NCBI RefSeq assembly: GCF_008033235.1
Contig: NZ_CP042432.1
Coordinates: 2,046,001-2,110,000, forward strand
Source: Anseongella ginsenosidimutans
GTDB taxonomy: Bacteria; Bacteroidota; Bacteroidia; Sphingobacteriales; Sphingobacteriaceae
Reading direction: 5' to 3'
DNA: 64,000 bases
Shown: piece by piece, positions 1-9,487 of the stretch
Position numbering within the stretch: the stretch's first letter is position 1
Layout of the letters: each line of letters begins with the position of its first letter
The notes under the pieces: generated by a model
What the model was told of the DNA's origin: nothing
The model's input: the letters and a program-made list of their open reading frames with translations, nothing else
The model's database searches: none
Made by a program: the position numbers and the translations under genes

Positions 1-423
1 AATAAGCTGGATACCACGCTAAGCGTGTATTCGCTGATGCGCCAGGACCCGGAGCTGTCGGTATTCGTCAACGCTTGCGGGCGGGCGGGCCTGGGTGCGG
101 AGCTGAACCTCACCGGCTTTTTTTCCTATACGATACTGGCTCCGACCAACGATGCCATCGTGGCGGCGGGCCTGCATCCCGAACTACTCAGCGGGGATGA
201 GTTGAAGGCTTTTGTGAACGCCTACATTATTCCTAACCGCTATGTTTTTTCTGACGGCACCTTCCAGGGCCAGCTTCCCGATAAGAACGGCGACCTGGTC
301 CGGGTAGCCGGGGAATGGGGCAGTTTCAGTATCACCGGAGCTTCGGGAAATACGGTAATGCCCTCGGAAGCCAACCTGCAAGGCTGTAACGGGGTGATTC
401 ACAAGATTGCCGATGTCTTATAA
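1..423 (+). CDS. FAS1 (fasciclin) domain protein, C-terminal part only
   Basis: The reading frame is open from base 1 without a start, so the gene begins before the window; 140 codons are visible and end in TAA. The visible part is a fasciclin (FAS1) domain: an FxxTILAPTNDA-type block near residues 38-48, and the closing block CNGVIHKIADVL that normally ends a FAS1 domain. FAS1 domains are extracellular adhesion or glycan-contact modules. It lies directly upstream of a SusC gene with overlap of possible starts, and a second FAS1 lipoprotein follows the SusD gene, so it probably belongs to the same surface nutrient-capture complex. Signal peptide and any other domains lie outside the window. 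The family is secure; its binding target is not known. Confidence 0.85.
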   Translation, partial: NKLDTTLSVYSLMRQDPELSVFVNACGRAGLGAELNLTGFFSYTILAPTNDAIVAAGLHPELLSGDELKAFVNAYIIPNRYVFSDGTFQGQLPDKNGDLVRVAGEWGSFSITGASGNTVMPSEANLQGCNGVIHKIADVL

Positions 424-442
424 AATGATTAATTGTTTACGC

Positions 443-3400
443 ATGAAATTTTTCAAAACAGGTATTTTTATCGCGTTCATCATGTGTTGCGGCGCTGGTG
501 CCTGGGGACAGCAAACCGTCCTGCAGGGCGGTGTGTATTTCGCCACGAAAAACAACCCGCTTCCCGGCGTATCGGTGATGCTGGTCAATCGCAACGGGCT
601 TGTACTCAGTGGGGTCAATACCGATGAAAACGGGCAGTTCCGGATCCCTCACGATCCTGATGCCGAAACAATCACTTTCTCCATGATCGGTTTCAAGACC
701 CAGGAACTTCCGCTCAGCGGGACGACTGAATTCGAGGTCTTTCTCCTGGAGGATCTGGCCGAACTGGAAGGCGTGGAAGTGGTCGCTGAGAAAGACCCCG
801 ACGTAGACCTTGGTTTTCTTTCGATCGATAAAAGCGAGATGAGCAGCGCGGTGTCTTCGATTGATATGGAAGGCCTGGACAAGGTGCCGGTAACGTCAGT
901 AGATCAGCTGATCCAGGGCGCCGCGCCGGGACTTCAGGTGGTGGCCGCCAGCGGCGACCCGGGGGCAGCCGCCTCCATCCGGATCCGGGGTGTTTCGAGT
1001 ATTTCAGGCATCAATGACCCCCTCTGGGTAATCGATGGACGCGAAGTGATCGGCAGCAATTACAAGGTGGAAAGTATTACCGATTTCGGTTTCAGCCCCA
1101 TCGGTGACCTGGACCCGGCCGACATTGAGTCAATCGACATTCTGAAGGATGCCTCGGCAACGGCGTTGTATGGCTCGCGGGGCGCTAACGGCGTGATCGT
1201 GATCCGTACTAAACGGGGAAGGAAAGGAAAACCTCAGCTGACCTTCAATTCCAAGCTGACCATGACCGAAGTGCCGCGCACTATCCCCATGCTCTCCGGC
1301 GATGACCAGCGGATCTATTACCTTGAAAAGTGGACCAACGGCCAGGATAACGGAACGGCCCTTCCCCAGCTTCGGGGCGATTTAAGCCGTGAAGATGCAT
1401 GGATCTTCAATAACAATACCGATTGGGTGGATGTCATCAACCGGGATGGTTTTTACCAGCAATATAATACGGCCCTGAGCGGGGGCGGTGACCGGGTGAG
1501 CTACTACTGGGGACTGGGATACACCAACCAGTACGGCACCACTTTAGGGACCGGTTACGATCGGTTCAATACCCGTTTCAACCTGAACTACCAGGTTTCT
1601 GATAAGCTGAAGGTATCGGCGGACCTTTCTTATACCAATTCCCTCACCGATAAGCGCGGACAGGACCATCCGGTCGATAATGAAAACGTCAACCCCATTC
1701 GTTTGTCGCGGGAAACCCCGGCCTATTTCCCGGTGTATTCCAGGAATGGCCTCAACTATTTCGTTGACCAGAACGCGGCGGTTTCCAGCCATTCCCGGTA
1801 TAATCCGCTTGCAATTATTGACTATTCCAGCTATCTGACAAAGGCCAACCGGTTCATGGCCTCTACTTCCATTGATTATAAGATCTTAGATAATCTTGAA
1901 TTCCGGACGCAGGTGGCGGCTGACTTCCGCGAGTCGGCTGACGAATACTTTCTGCCGGGATATGCGACCGATGCTATTCCCGGGGAAGACCTTTACAACA
2001 CCGGCCGGCAAACCGATGGTTACCAGCTGCTGATCAATAATAATAACCGGCTTACCTGGAATCCCGTACAGGAAGACAACCACCGCCTGACGGTGACCGG
2101 GGTGCTGAACCTGAACATTGACCGGAATAACTCAACGGCCCTTTCCTATTACAACGGCGCTTCCCCGGAACTTCGGTCGGCCGACGCTTCCGCAGTGATT
2201 TCCAGTGCGACCGGCATCTTCGGGGCAAGAAAATACATGGGCATGTTCATCCAGGGGCACTATGTCTTTAAGGACCGGTACTTTTTGACCGTTACCGGCA
2301 AGACAGAGGGCGATTCGCGTTACGGCAGCGACAATCCCTATTCGCTTTTCCCGGCCATCGGCGCCGGTTGGGAACTCTCGAAAGAGCCCTTCATGGAATC
2401 AGCCGCATGGGTGAATTCGATCAAGCCGCGTTTCACTTTCGGGATTACGGGGAACCTGCCGGATGTGCTGAACCTGTACGATGTCGCTTATTCGACCGGT
2501 ATCGGTTACATGGGAGAAACCTATATCTATCCTTCCAAGTTTGCTTACGATAATATCAGCGAGGAGCGAACCACCGAATATAACCTGGGCATAGACTGGG
2601 CCTTGTTCAACAACCGTATCACCGGCCAGTTCGACTACTATAACCGGCGTACCAGGGACCTGCTATTGAGGGAGCTACTGTCTTCGACCCTGGGTTATTC
2701 CTCCCAATATGTCAATTTCGGTACCGTGGAGAACTCGGGTGTTGAATTTGGTATTACGGCGGTTATCCTGGAGGGAAGGGACAAAGGCTTCCGCTGGAAG
2801 ACATTCTTTAATATTGCCAGGAACCGGAATAAGTTGCTCAGCCTGCCGGACAATTTCGACGCAGATGCTTTTAGTTCCACCCGGGACGGCTTTTCTTCGA
2901 AACTGCGGGCGGGTGATGTGATCGGCGGCTTTTACGGATACCGGGCGCTTGGCGTCTATTCCACCGATGCCGATGCGGTACTGCTCGACCCGGACGGGAA
3001 TATTATCTACGAGGCCGATGGCATCACGCCCAAGTATATGCGTTACGGTTCCAGTACAGGCCACCAATTCCAGGGCGGAGATATGATCTACGACGATATC
3101 AATGGCGACGGGATTATCAATGAACTGGACCAGGTGCAGATTGGCGATGCCAACCCCGTATTCTTTGGCGGCTGGAACAACACCTTCAACTACCGGAACT
3201 GGATACTTAGCGTCAATTTCCAGTACCAGTATGGCAACGATGTGATCAACGGTACCCGCTATACCATGGAACGGATGCAGTACTCTCATAACCAGTCGCG
3301 GTCGATTCTCGGCCGCTGGCGCAAACAAGGCGATATTGCCGATATACCGAGGGCGCAATCGGATGGCGCCTGGAACCGGATCGCTTCTTCGCGCTGGGTA

Positions 3401-3655
3401 GAAGACGCTTCCTACCTTCGGCTGAAGACCGTTTCGCTCACCTATAACGTGGAGCGGGAAGCGATCAGCCGGCTGAACATCGGTTTACGGCAGCTCAGCA
3501 TTTTTGTGACGGCTTACAACCTGTCCACCTGGACCGACTACCTGGGGCTGGATCCCGAAGTACCCATTACCGGCGGCGTTACCCTGTACGGTATTGACAG
3601 CAGCACCACCGCGCCCGCGCGCCAGTTCACCTTCGGATTAAGGGCTAGTTTTTAA
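443..3655 (+). CDS. SusC/RagA-family TonB-dependent outer-membrane transporter
   Basis: Outer-membrane beta-barrel that imports ligands delivered by its SusD partner, energised by TonB. From the ATG at 443 the protein has 1070 residues and a clean signal peptide (MKFFKTGIFIAF..., cleavage near AWGQQ). An earlier ATG at 425 would add six residues; starts at 407 would overlap the preceding gene. Order: CarboxypepD_reg-like domain (about 24-110), plug with the SusC hallmark DPADIESIDILKDASATALYGSRGANGVI, then a 22-strand-type barrel ending in an aromatic residue (ASF). The TonB box region reads LEGVEVVAE rather than the usual LDEVVVIGYG, a mild variation. The SusD gene starts 10 bases after the stop. 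Substrate is unknown; the operon's terminal sialidase-like gene suggests a sialylated glycan. Confidence 0.95.
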   Translation: MKFFKTGIFIAFIMCCGAGAWGQQTVLQGGVYFATKNNPLPGVSVMLVNRNGLVLSGVNTDENGQFRIPHDPDAETITFSMIGFKTQELPLSGTTEFEVFLLEDLAELEGVEVVAEKDPDVDLGFLSIDKSEMSSAVSSIDMEGLDKVPVTSVDQLIQGAAPGLQVVAASGDPGAAASIRIRGVSSISGINDPLWVIDGREVIGSNYKVESITDFGFSPIGDLDPADIESIDILKDASATALYGSRGANGVIVIRTKRGRKGKPQLTFNSKLTMTEVPRTIPMLSGDDQRIYYLEKWTNGQDNGTALPQLRGDLSREDAWIFNNNTDWVDVINRDGFYQQYNTALSGGGDRVSYYWGLGYTNQYGTTLGTGYDRFNTRFNLNYQVSDKLKVSADLSYTNSLTDKRGQDHPVDNENVNPIRLSRETPAYFPVYSRNGLNYFVDQNAAVSSHSRYNPLAIIDYSSYLTKANRFMASTSIDYKILDNLEFRTQVAADFRESADEYFLPGYATDAIPGEDLYNTGRQTDGYQLLINNNNRLTWNPVQEDNHRLTVTGVLNLNIDRNNSTALSYYNGASPELRSADASAVISSATGIFGARKYMGMFIQGHYVFKDRYFLTVTGKTEGDSRYGSDNPYSLFPAIGAGWELSKEPFMESAAWVNSIKPRFTFGITGNLPDVLNLYDVAYSTGIGYMGETYIYPSKFAYDNISEERTTEYNLGIDWALFNNRITGQFDYYNRRTRDLLLRELLSSTLGYSSQYVNFGTVENSGVEFGITAVILEGRDKGFRWKTFFNIARNRNKLLSLPDNFDADAFSSTRDGFSSKLRAGDVIGGFYGYRALGVYSTDADAVLLDPDGNIIYEADGITPKYMRYGSSTGHQFQGGDMIYDDINGDGIINELDQVQIGDANPVFFGGWNNTFNYRNWILSVNFQYQYGNDVINGTRYTMERMQYSHNQSRSILGRWRKQGDIADIPRAQSDGAWNRIASSRWVEDASYLRLKTVSLTYNVEREAISRLNIGLRQLSIFVTAYNLSTWTDYLGLDPEVPITGGVTLYGIDSSTTAPARQFTFGLRASF

Positions 3656-3665
3656 TCAATAAAAA

Positions 3666-5198
3666 ATGATGGTCAAGATACGATATAGCTTGCTGGGACT
3701 CATCTTTCTGATGTCCTCCTGCGACAAATTCCTGGAAGTGGAAACACCGGATAACCTGGTAAAAGATGAATTCTGGCAGGACGAAGGGCAGGTACATTCC
3801 TCGCTGATGGGACTGTACACTTCGCTGAACAGCTGCCTGGATGTTTACCAGAGCTGGGGTGATATCCGTTCCTCGCTTTATGCGCCCGGAGCCGGCGATG
3901 ACTTTAACAGTAACCGGGCCGAATTCTTGCGGCACGATATTTATCCCGATAACGGGCTGGTGTCCTGGTCGCCGGTGTACCGTTCCATTACCTGGATCAA
4001 CTCGTTTATCAAGAACGCGCCTGGCGCGCTGGAGCTGGACGAGAACCTGACCCAGGCGGAGCTGTCTTCTATGATGGGCGAAGCCCGGGCGCTGCGCGCG
4101 CTGAATTATTTTTACCTGGTGCGCGCCTTCCGGGAAGTGCCGCTGATCACCGAACCCTATGAATCAGACTCGCAGACCTTCAATACGGCGGCGGCAAGTG
4201 AAGACGAGGCACTCGACTTTATTGAGGAGGACCTGGCGTTTGCGCTTGAGAATGCCCCGGAAACGTTTGAGAATGTGAATGAACGGTACGGCCGTATTAC
4301 CAAAAACGCGGTACGGGCCCTGTGGGCGGACGTGAAACTATGGAGGAATCAGTACCAGGCCTGCCTGGACCTTTGCCTGCAGTTGGATGCGCAATACGCC
4401 GGTTCAATGGTACGTCCGCTGGACTGGTACAGTATCTTTAACCCGGGAAACTCCACCGAAAGCATCTTTGAATTGCAATACATGCTGGAAGGGCCAAATT
4501 CGCCGCTTTATAACTGGTTTGCCCATGTAAATACCTCGGGCAATGATCGCCGGTACCTGGCTAATGCCACCAATATCGCGCTGAACGCGACCGAAGTGCT
4601 TTACCCGCCCGTATTACCCGAATACGCAACGTCCGATACCATCCGGCTGAAGAATTACGCCATGCTTAGCGCTTCACTGGTTACGAACGGCTATGGCCTC
4701 GGCGCCGAAGTCTATAAGTTCCTTGGCGAAGCCCCTTATCAGCGGGCCTACCGTTCCAGCGCCAACCGGAACGCCAACTATATTTTTTACCGTTACCGGG
4801 AGGTCCTGTTTATGAAAGCGGAAGCCTATGCCATGCTGGGACGTTACGCAGAGGCTGAGGCCGCCATTAATGTGGTGAGGGAGCATTGTGACATTCCTCC
4901 ACTTGGCATCGGCGAAGGCGGCGAAGGGACCGAATTCTTCAGCAGGCTGCTCATGGAGCGGGAGTTTGAGCTGGGTTTTGAAGGGAAAGAATGGTTTGCG
5001 GCCGTCCGGATCAGCCGGCGCCAGGGCTATTCGAATATCCTGATTGAGAAAGCGGCCAACGGACATTCCATGAATGTTAGCTATCCGGTGATCCGCGCCC
5101 GCCTGCTGGATCAGGAAAGCTGGTTTTTGCCTTACCATGAAACCGAGCTGGAAAATAATCTTCAGCTCGAACAGAAGGACTATTACCAAAACAAATAA
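3666..5198 (+). CDS. SusD/RagB-family glycan-binding surface lipoprotein
   Basis: Surface lipoprotein that covers the SusC barrel and binds the oligosaccharide. The signal peptide ends in the lipobox LMSSC (Cys19), followed by DKFLEVETPDN, the usual SusD N-terminus. The SusD TPR core is seen in the EARALRALNYFYLVRAFREVPLI segment (about residues 138-160), and the C-terminal part carries LFMKAEAYAMLGRYAEAEAAINVVR and a final EEF/EWFAAVR-like block. 510 residues is a normal length. A start at the second ATG (3669) is equally possible. It is the partner of the SusC gene 10 bases upstream and is followed after 3 bases by a FAS1 lipoprotein gene. Confidence 0.95.
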   Translation: MMVKIRYSLLGLIFLMSSCDKFLEVETPDNLVKDEFWQDEGQVHSSLMGLYTSLNSCLDVYQSWGDIRSSLYAPGAGDDFNSNRAEFLRHDIYPDNGLVSWSPVYRSITWINSFIKNAPGALELDENLTQAELSSMMGEARALRALNYFYLVRAFREVPLITEPYESDSQTFNTAAASEDEALDFIEEDLAFALENAPETFENVNERYGRITKNAVRALWADVKLWRNQYQACLDLCLQLDAQYAGSMVRPLDWYSIFNPGNSTESIFELQYMLEGPNSPLYNWFAHVNTSGNDRRYLANATNIALNATEVLYPPVLPEYATSDTIRLKNYAMLSASLVTNGYGLGAEVYKFLGEAPYQRAYRSSANRNANYIFYRYREVLFMKAEAYAMLGRYAEAEAAINVVREHCDIPPLGIGEGGEGTEFFSRLLMEREFELGFEGKEWFAAVRISRRQGYSNILIEKAANGHSMNVSYPVIRARLLDQESWFLPYHETELENNLQLEQKDYYQNK

Positions 5199-5201
5199 GA
5201 C

Positions 5202-6650
5202 ATGCACACCATGCGACTCAACACCAGCCTTCTCCTGCTGCTGATACTGGCAGGCCTGACCGGATGCGAGAACAAACTGTCCGATGCCCGGTTCGACGAG
5301 ACGGAAGACCTTCAGATCATGGACTACATCGAGACCCGTGAAGATCTCAGCATTTTCCGTGAACTGGTGGAATATACCGGGCAGCGAAACCTCCTGCGAA
5401 CGGCCGGTACCTATACGGTATTCATTCCCGATAACGCGGCCTTCGGGCGGCTGTTCGCGCGCCTGTCGGAAGGCGGGAACACCGTGGACGCCATTTCGGA
5501 TATGGAACCGGCATATTGGCTCAGCTATTTTAAGTACCACCTGCTCGACCGGAAGGTCAATACCAACGCCTTTACTCCCGGGCCGCTGCCCGCCGCCACG
5601 GCGTTGGACGGCAAGTACGTGATCGCCGATATCCGTGATTCCTATGCCGCCATACGGCTCAATAATGCCGCCACGATCATTCAATACAATATTGAACTAA
5701 CCAATGGCTATGTAAACATCATTGATGATGTGCTGATGCCCCCTATTACCACGATTTACGAGCAGCTGAAGGCCACTGGCAAGTACGAGATCATGCTCGG
5801 GATATTCGAGGAAACCGGACTGGACGTTTACCTGAAAGACAGTCTGCTGACCCTTTTCATTGAAAGTGACAAGGTGCTGGAGGCATACGGTTTTAACAGG
5901 GATTCCATCGAAAACCTGAAAGACTGGGCGTCTTATCACATCATCCCGGATTCGGGATATTTCCTGAATCAGCTGACCAAACAGCGTTACTTTCCGCTTT
6001 ACACGGAAGAGTCTCTGAGCTTTCAGGAAGATGAATTCGGCCAGTATTACATGAATGAAGATTACCGCTTCGACCAGTCGGCCGAATACGGCATCGACCG
6101 CGTGGGCTACAACGGTATTTATCATAGTATGGACACTATCGTCAGCATCGTGGAAGCGCCGCCCAGCACCATCCGGATGAACTTGTATCCGCCGGGAAGC
6201 CCTTACGGAGAACAAAACGTATTTGCAAAGCTGCCGGCCCGGATCCTGCTGAATACCGGGACCAAAAGTTACCATCAGAACCAGGAAGGCAAGATCGTGC
6301 AGTTTGACGCGCAGCAGATCGGCGATTCGTTCTACCTGACCTTCCCGGATGTGCCGGCGGGAGACTACCGGGTCCGCCTGATGCATCGCGGGGGAGGAAC
6401 GCGCGGCACTTACCTGACCATTTATAATAACCAGATCATTGATGACGAGATTGTACTTCGTACTCCGGACGGAACATTTGAGGAATGGGATTACCTGAAA
6501 TACAACTATTGCGGTGAACTAACCGTGGAATCGCGCTCGGACGTCACCATTACGTTTGCATTCAAGGATTTCGGTTCCAACAAGAAGCCGAGCTATTGCT
6601 GCGATGTGTTGATGGACATGATAGAATTGATCCCCATAACGGAAGAATAA
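5202..6650 (+). CDS. Lipoprotein with two FAS1 domains and a C-terminal beta-sandwich-like domain
   Basis: Predicted surface lipoprotein (LILAGLTGC, Cys22) of 482 residues. The first FAS1 domain spans roughly residues 40-185 (TYTVFIPDNAAFGRL and GYVNIIDDVLMPP blocks) and the second, more diverged, 185-325 (LLTLFIESDKVLEAYG and YNGIYHSMDTIVSIVEAP). Residues about 330-482 (IRMNLYPPG ... DVLMDMIELIPI) form a region rich in beta-strand-like segments that looks like a carbohydrate-binding-type sandwich; this is inference. FAS1 modules mediate adhesion. It is sandwiched between two SusCD pairs with gaps of 3 and 4 bases, so it is surely co-transcribed and may be an accessory subunit of one of them. 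Confidence 0.85.
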   Translation: MHTMRLNTSLLLLLILAGLTGCENKLSDARFDETEDLQIMDYIETREDLSIFRELVEYTGQRNLLRTAGTYTVFIPDNAAFGRLFARLSEGGNTVDAISDMEPAYWLSYFKYHLLDRKVNTNAFTPGPLPAATALDGKYVIADIRDSYAAIRLNNAATIIQYNIELTNGYVNIIDDVLMPPITTIYEQLKATGKYEIMLGIFEETGLDVYLKDSLLTLFIESDKVLEAYGFNRDSIENLKDWASYHIIPDSGYFLNQLTKQRYFPLYTEESLSFQEDEFGQYYMNEDYRFDQSAEYGIDRVGYNGIYHSMDTIVSIVEAPPSTIRMNLYPPGSPYGEQNVFAKLPARILLNTGTKSYHQNQEGKIVQFDAQQIGDSFYLTFPDVPAGDYRVRLMHRGGGTRGTYLTIYNNQIIDDEIVLRTPDGTFEEWDYLKYNYCGELTVESRSDVTITFAFKDFGSNKKPSYCCDVLMDMIELIPITEE

Positions 6651-6654
6651 ATAC

Positions 6655-9465
6655 ATGAAAATGAATTTGAAACTGATCGTACCTGCGGGAATTTGCATAG
6701 CCCTCTGCAGTGCCTGGGAAAGCCGCCTCCTGGCGCAGGATGTGCCGGAGGCAGGCCAGATCGGCCAGCAAACCAAAGAAGCCGCGGACGACTCCCTGAA
6801 ACTTATACAGCAGGAACTGGCCGGGGGAGGCGACGCTGTTACGTTTGGCGAGCTGCTTAGCGGACAGGCCGGCATCCGGGCCGTAGAAAGCGGGAGCGCA
6901 GGCGCCGCGCCGCTGCTGATGATCCGGGGTGTTAACTCCATTAACCTGCACGCCCAGCCATATATCTATGTGGACGGCGTTCCGGTCCGGTATAACAGCG
7001 CCCTGGATCCTTTCCTATCCATGCTGCGGCCCACCCGTTTTGCCTATGTAAACCCGCACGATATCAGTGATATTACGATCGCGAGGCGCGGCGAGGCCTT
7101 GTCCGGGATCGGGGGCCGGGGCGGAGCGGGCGCCGTTTATATTACCACCGACCGCGGGGAATTCGGCGGGACGCATGTTGATTTCAGCGCCAGCCATGGC
7201 TGGCTGAACGCTGATTATTCGGTACCCCGCATGGGAGGCGCCGGTTTCCGCGATTACCTGCGTTCGTACATGGCCGAAAACGGAGTGCCGGAAAGTGAGC
7301 TGAGTACCTCTCCGCTGTTCAATTCTACACTTCCGCAATATAATAGCAATACCGACTGGCTTGGCCTGATTTCGCGTAATGCCAGTTTCGATGATTACCA
7401 TGTGAAGCTCAAGGGTGGCGACGCAGACGCGAACTACATGTTCAGTATCGGCTATACCGGCAAGCAGGAAACCCTGAAGGGTTCGGGGCTGGAACGCATC
7501 AGCATGCGCTTCAACCTGGATTATAAACTTTCTCAAAAATTCGAGATATCCAACAACCTTTCTTACGGAAACACAACGCTGAATTACCTGGAGGAAGGTC
7601 CCGACTGGGGTATTCATCCCCTGTTCGTAGCGGCCAGTAAGGCGCCCTTCTTTCATCCCATGTCACACGACCCCACGGGGGCACAAACCCGTTCGCTGGC
7701 CGGCGTGGATGAACTGGGGAAAAGCAATCCCCTGGCGCTCGTAAATTCCATGAAGAATAATAACGAAGAAAACCGGGTGGACGGGTTGGTGACTGCCAAA
7801 TGGACCGTTTCTCCCGAGCTGATGCTGAATACATCGCTGGCCGTAAATTATTATAATATTAAGGAAAAGCAATACCGTCCTTCGCTGGGCATTGTCAACG
7901 ACCTGCACCGGCTTCGTCAGAATTCCAAACGCAATTCCAGCGAACTGATGTTTCGCTCCAATAGCTGGGTGGAAAAATCCGGGAAATGGGGCGCCGTGAA
8001 CAATTTTAACGCCCGGGCTGGTTTCCTGGTAGAGACCTACGAAGAAAAATCAGTATTCGCCCGAAAGGTCAACGCCGGAACCGACGACTATGAAACACTG
8101 GAACAGGGCACGGTTGACAGCGCATCCGGCGTGAAATACGAATCGAACCTGCTGGCTTTTTACCTGCGCGGCGAAGTGGATCTGCTGGAGCGGGTACATG
8201 TGTCCGCCAATGTGAACCTGGAAGCTTCCTCCAATTTCGGCCCGGAAAGCCGCTGGATGGTGTACCCGGGAGTGACCGCTACCGGCGACCTGCTGGACCG
8301 GGATCAAACACACCAGGTATCGCTTCGCGCGGAATGGGGCCGCAGCGGCAACAATGACCTGCGGGGATACTACTATAAAAGCCTGTATTATCCCGCCAAT
8401 TATTTTGGTTTCGGTGGCGTTTACCTCGGGAACGTAGCCAACCCCGGCATTCGCCCGGAAATGACCGATACCTACGATGCCGGTATCAGGGCCGCGCTGT
8501 TCAATGACCGTGTGACCCTGGACGCAGGTTACTACTATAAAAATACAAGCAACCTGATCACCTATAAGGCCGTGCCGATTGAGATCGGACTGGATCCGCA
8601 ATTAGAGAACAATGGCGAGGTGGTGTCTCAGGGGATTGAAATTTCCCTGGACGCCCGTATCGTGGAGAAGGAAGGTATTACCTGGAACGTATACGGGAAT
8701 GTTTCCACGCTGAAAAATGAAATAACAGCGCTGGAGAACGGGGATATTGTCCGCAGCCTGGGCGGCATCAGCGGAATTGCCCGGGAAGGTGAAGCCCTGG
8801 GATCGTTCTATGGCTATAAGGTGCTGGGCGTATTCCGTTCAGCGGCGGAAGTAAACCTTAGCAAGGCCGACGGTACTGCCTATAAGCCCGGCGACTATAT
8901 TATTGAGGACATAAACGGCGACTCAAAGATCAATGAAATGGACCAGCAGGTGATCGGGTCGGCACTGCCTGACCTGTTTGGAAGCCTTGGTACCGTTTTA
9001 CAGTACAGGCGCCTGTCGCTGAATGCCCTGGTCGCCTTTTCATCCGGCAACGAGATATACAATAGCCTCAACCAGCAGATGCACCTGATGAAAGATTACT
9101 CCAACCAGTCGCCCGATGTAGCAGGACGGTGGATATCAGAAAGCCAGTCCGGCGCCGGATGGAGCCGTGCGGCCCTGGACGATCCCTCTTCCAACGGCAC
9201 CGCCTCCGATCTTTGGGTCGAAGACGGCAGTTACCTGAAACTCCGGAGGGTGACCCTGAGTTATGAGGTGCCTGTACAGCGCAGCCTGCGTTTCCTGGAG
9301 GGATTACAACTGTATGTTACCGGTGAGAACCTGCTGACGTTTACCGGTTACAGCGGAATGGACCCCGAAGTGGCCGGCTCCTTTGATCCTTTGCTGCGGG
9401 GAATTGATTTCGGCGCGTCGCCCATGCCGCAGTCTTTCCTGCTGGGCCTGAAAGCGTCGTTTTGA
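6655..9465 (+). CDS. Atypical SusC-like TonB-dependent receptor without CTLD domain and TonB box
   Basis: 936 residues, 100-150 shorter than the other SusC proteins here. After a signal peptide (cleavage near LLAQD) there is only a short linker of about 35 residues before the plug (FGELLSGQAGI ... MIRGVNSINLHAQPYIYVDGVPV), so the CarboxypepD_reg-like domain is missing. I see no EVVVxGYG-like TonB box in the linker. The plug motif is also loose (NPHDISDITIARRGEALSGIGGRGGAGAVYITT instead of the usual ILKDASATAIYGSRGANGV). The barrel is full, with the calcium-like DINGDSKINEMD loop and a terminal KASF. It starts 4 bases after the FAS1 gene and is followed by its own SusD. It may be a transporter with altered TonB coupling or a passive binding barrel. 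Confidence 0.9.
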   Translation: MKMNLKLIVPAGICIALCSAWESRLLAQDVPEAGQIGQQTKEAADDSLKLIQQELAGGGDAVTFGELLSGQAGIRAVESGSAGAAPLLMIRGVNSINLHAQPYIYVDGVPVRYNSALDPFLSMLRPTRFAYVNPHDISDITIARRGEALSGIGGRGGAGAVYITTDRGEFGGTHVDFSASHGWLNADYSVPRMGGAGFRDYLRSYMAENGVPESELSTSPLFNSTLPQYNSNTDWLGLISRNASFDDYHVKLKGGDADANYMFSIGYTGKQETLKGSGLERISMRFNLDYKLSQKFEISNNLSYGNTTLNYLEEGPDWGIHPLFVAASKAPFFHPMSHDPTGAQTRSLAGVDELGKSNPLALVNSMKNNNEENRVDGLVTAKWTVSPELMLNTSLAVNYYNIKEKQYRPSLGIVNDLHRLRQNSKRNSSELMFRSNSWVEKSGKWGAVNNFNARAGFLVETYEEKSVFARKVNAGTDDYETLEQGTVDSASGVKYESNLLAFYLRGEVDLLERVHVSANVNLEASSNFGPESRWMVYPGVTATGDLLDRDQTHQVSLRAEWGRSGNNDLRGYYYKSLYYPANYFGFGGVYLGNVANPGIRPEMTDTYDAGIRAALFNDRVTLDAGYYYKNTSNLITYKAVPIEIGLDPQLENNGEVVSQGIEISLDARIVEKEGITWNVYGNVSTLKNEITALENGDIVRSLGGISGIAREGEALGSFYGYKVLGVFRSAAEVNLSKADGTAYKPGDYIIEDINGDSKINEMDQQVIGSALPDLFGSLGTVLQYRRLSLNALVAFSSGNEIYNSLNQQMHLMKDYSNQSPDVAGRWISESQSGAGWSRAALDDPSSNGTASDLWVEDGSYLKLRRVTLSYEVPVQRSLRFLEGLQLYVTGENLLTFTGYSGMDPEVAGSFDPLLRGIDFGASPMPQSFLLGLKASF

Positions 9466-9487
9466 TGGAATTTGAAATTATGAACAG

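Noticed and set aside
2675-3358. A 227-codon minus-strand open frame
   Set aside because: It lies entirely inside the SusC gene and its translation has no family resemblance.
4674-5684. A 336-codon open frame on the minus strand
   Set aside because: It lies opposite the SusD and FAS1 genes, crosses their boundary, has no recognised domain, and the plus-strand proteins have clear family motifs throughout. It is a frame shadow.
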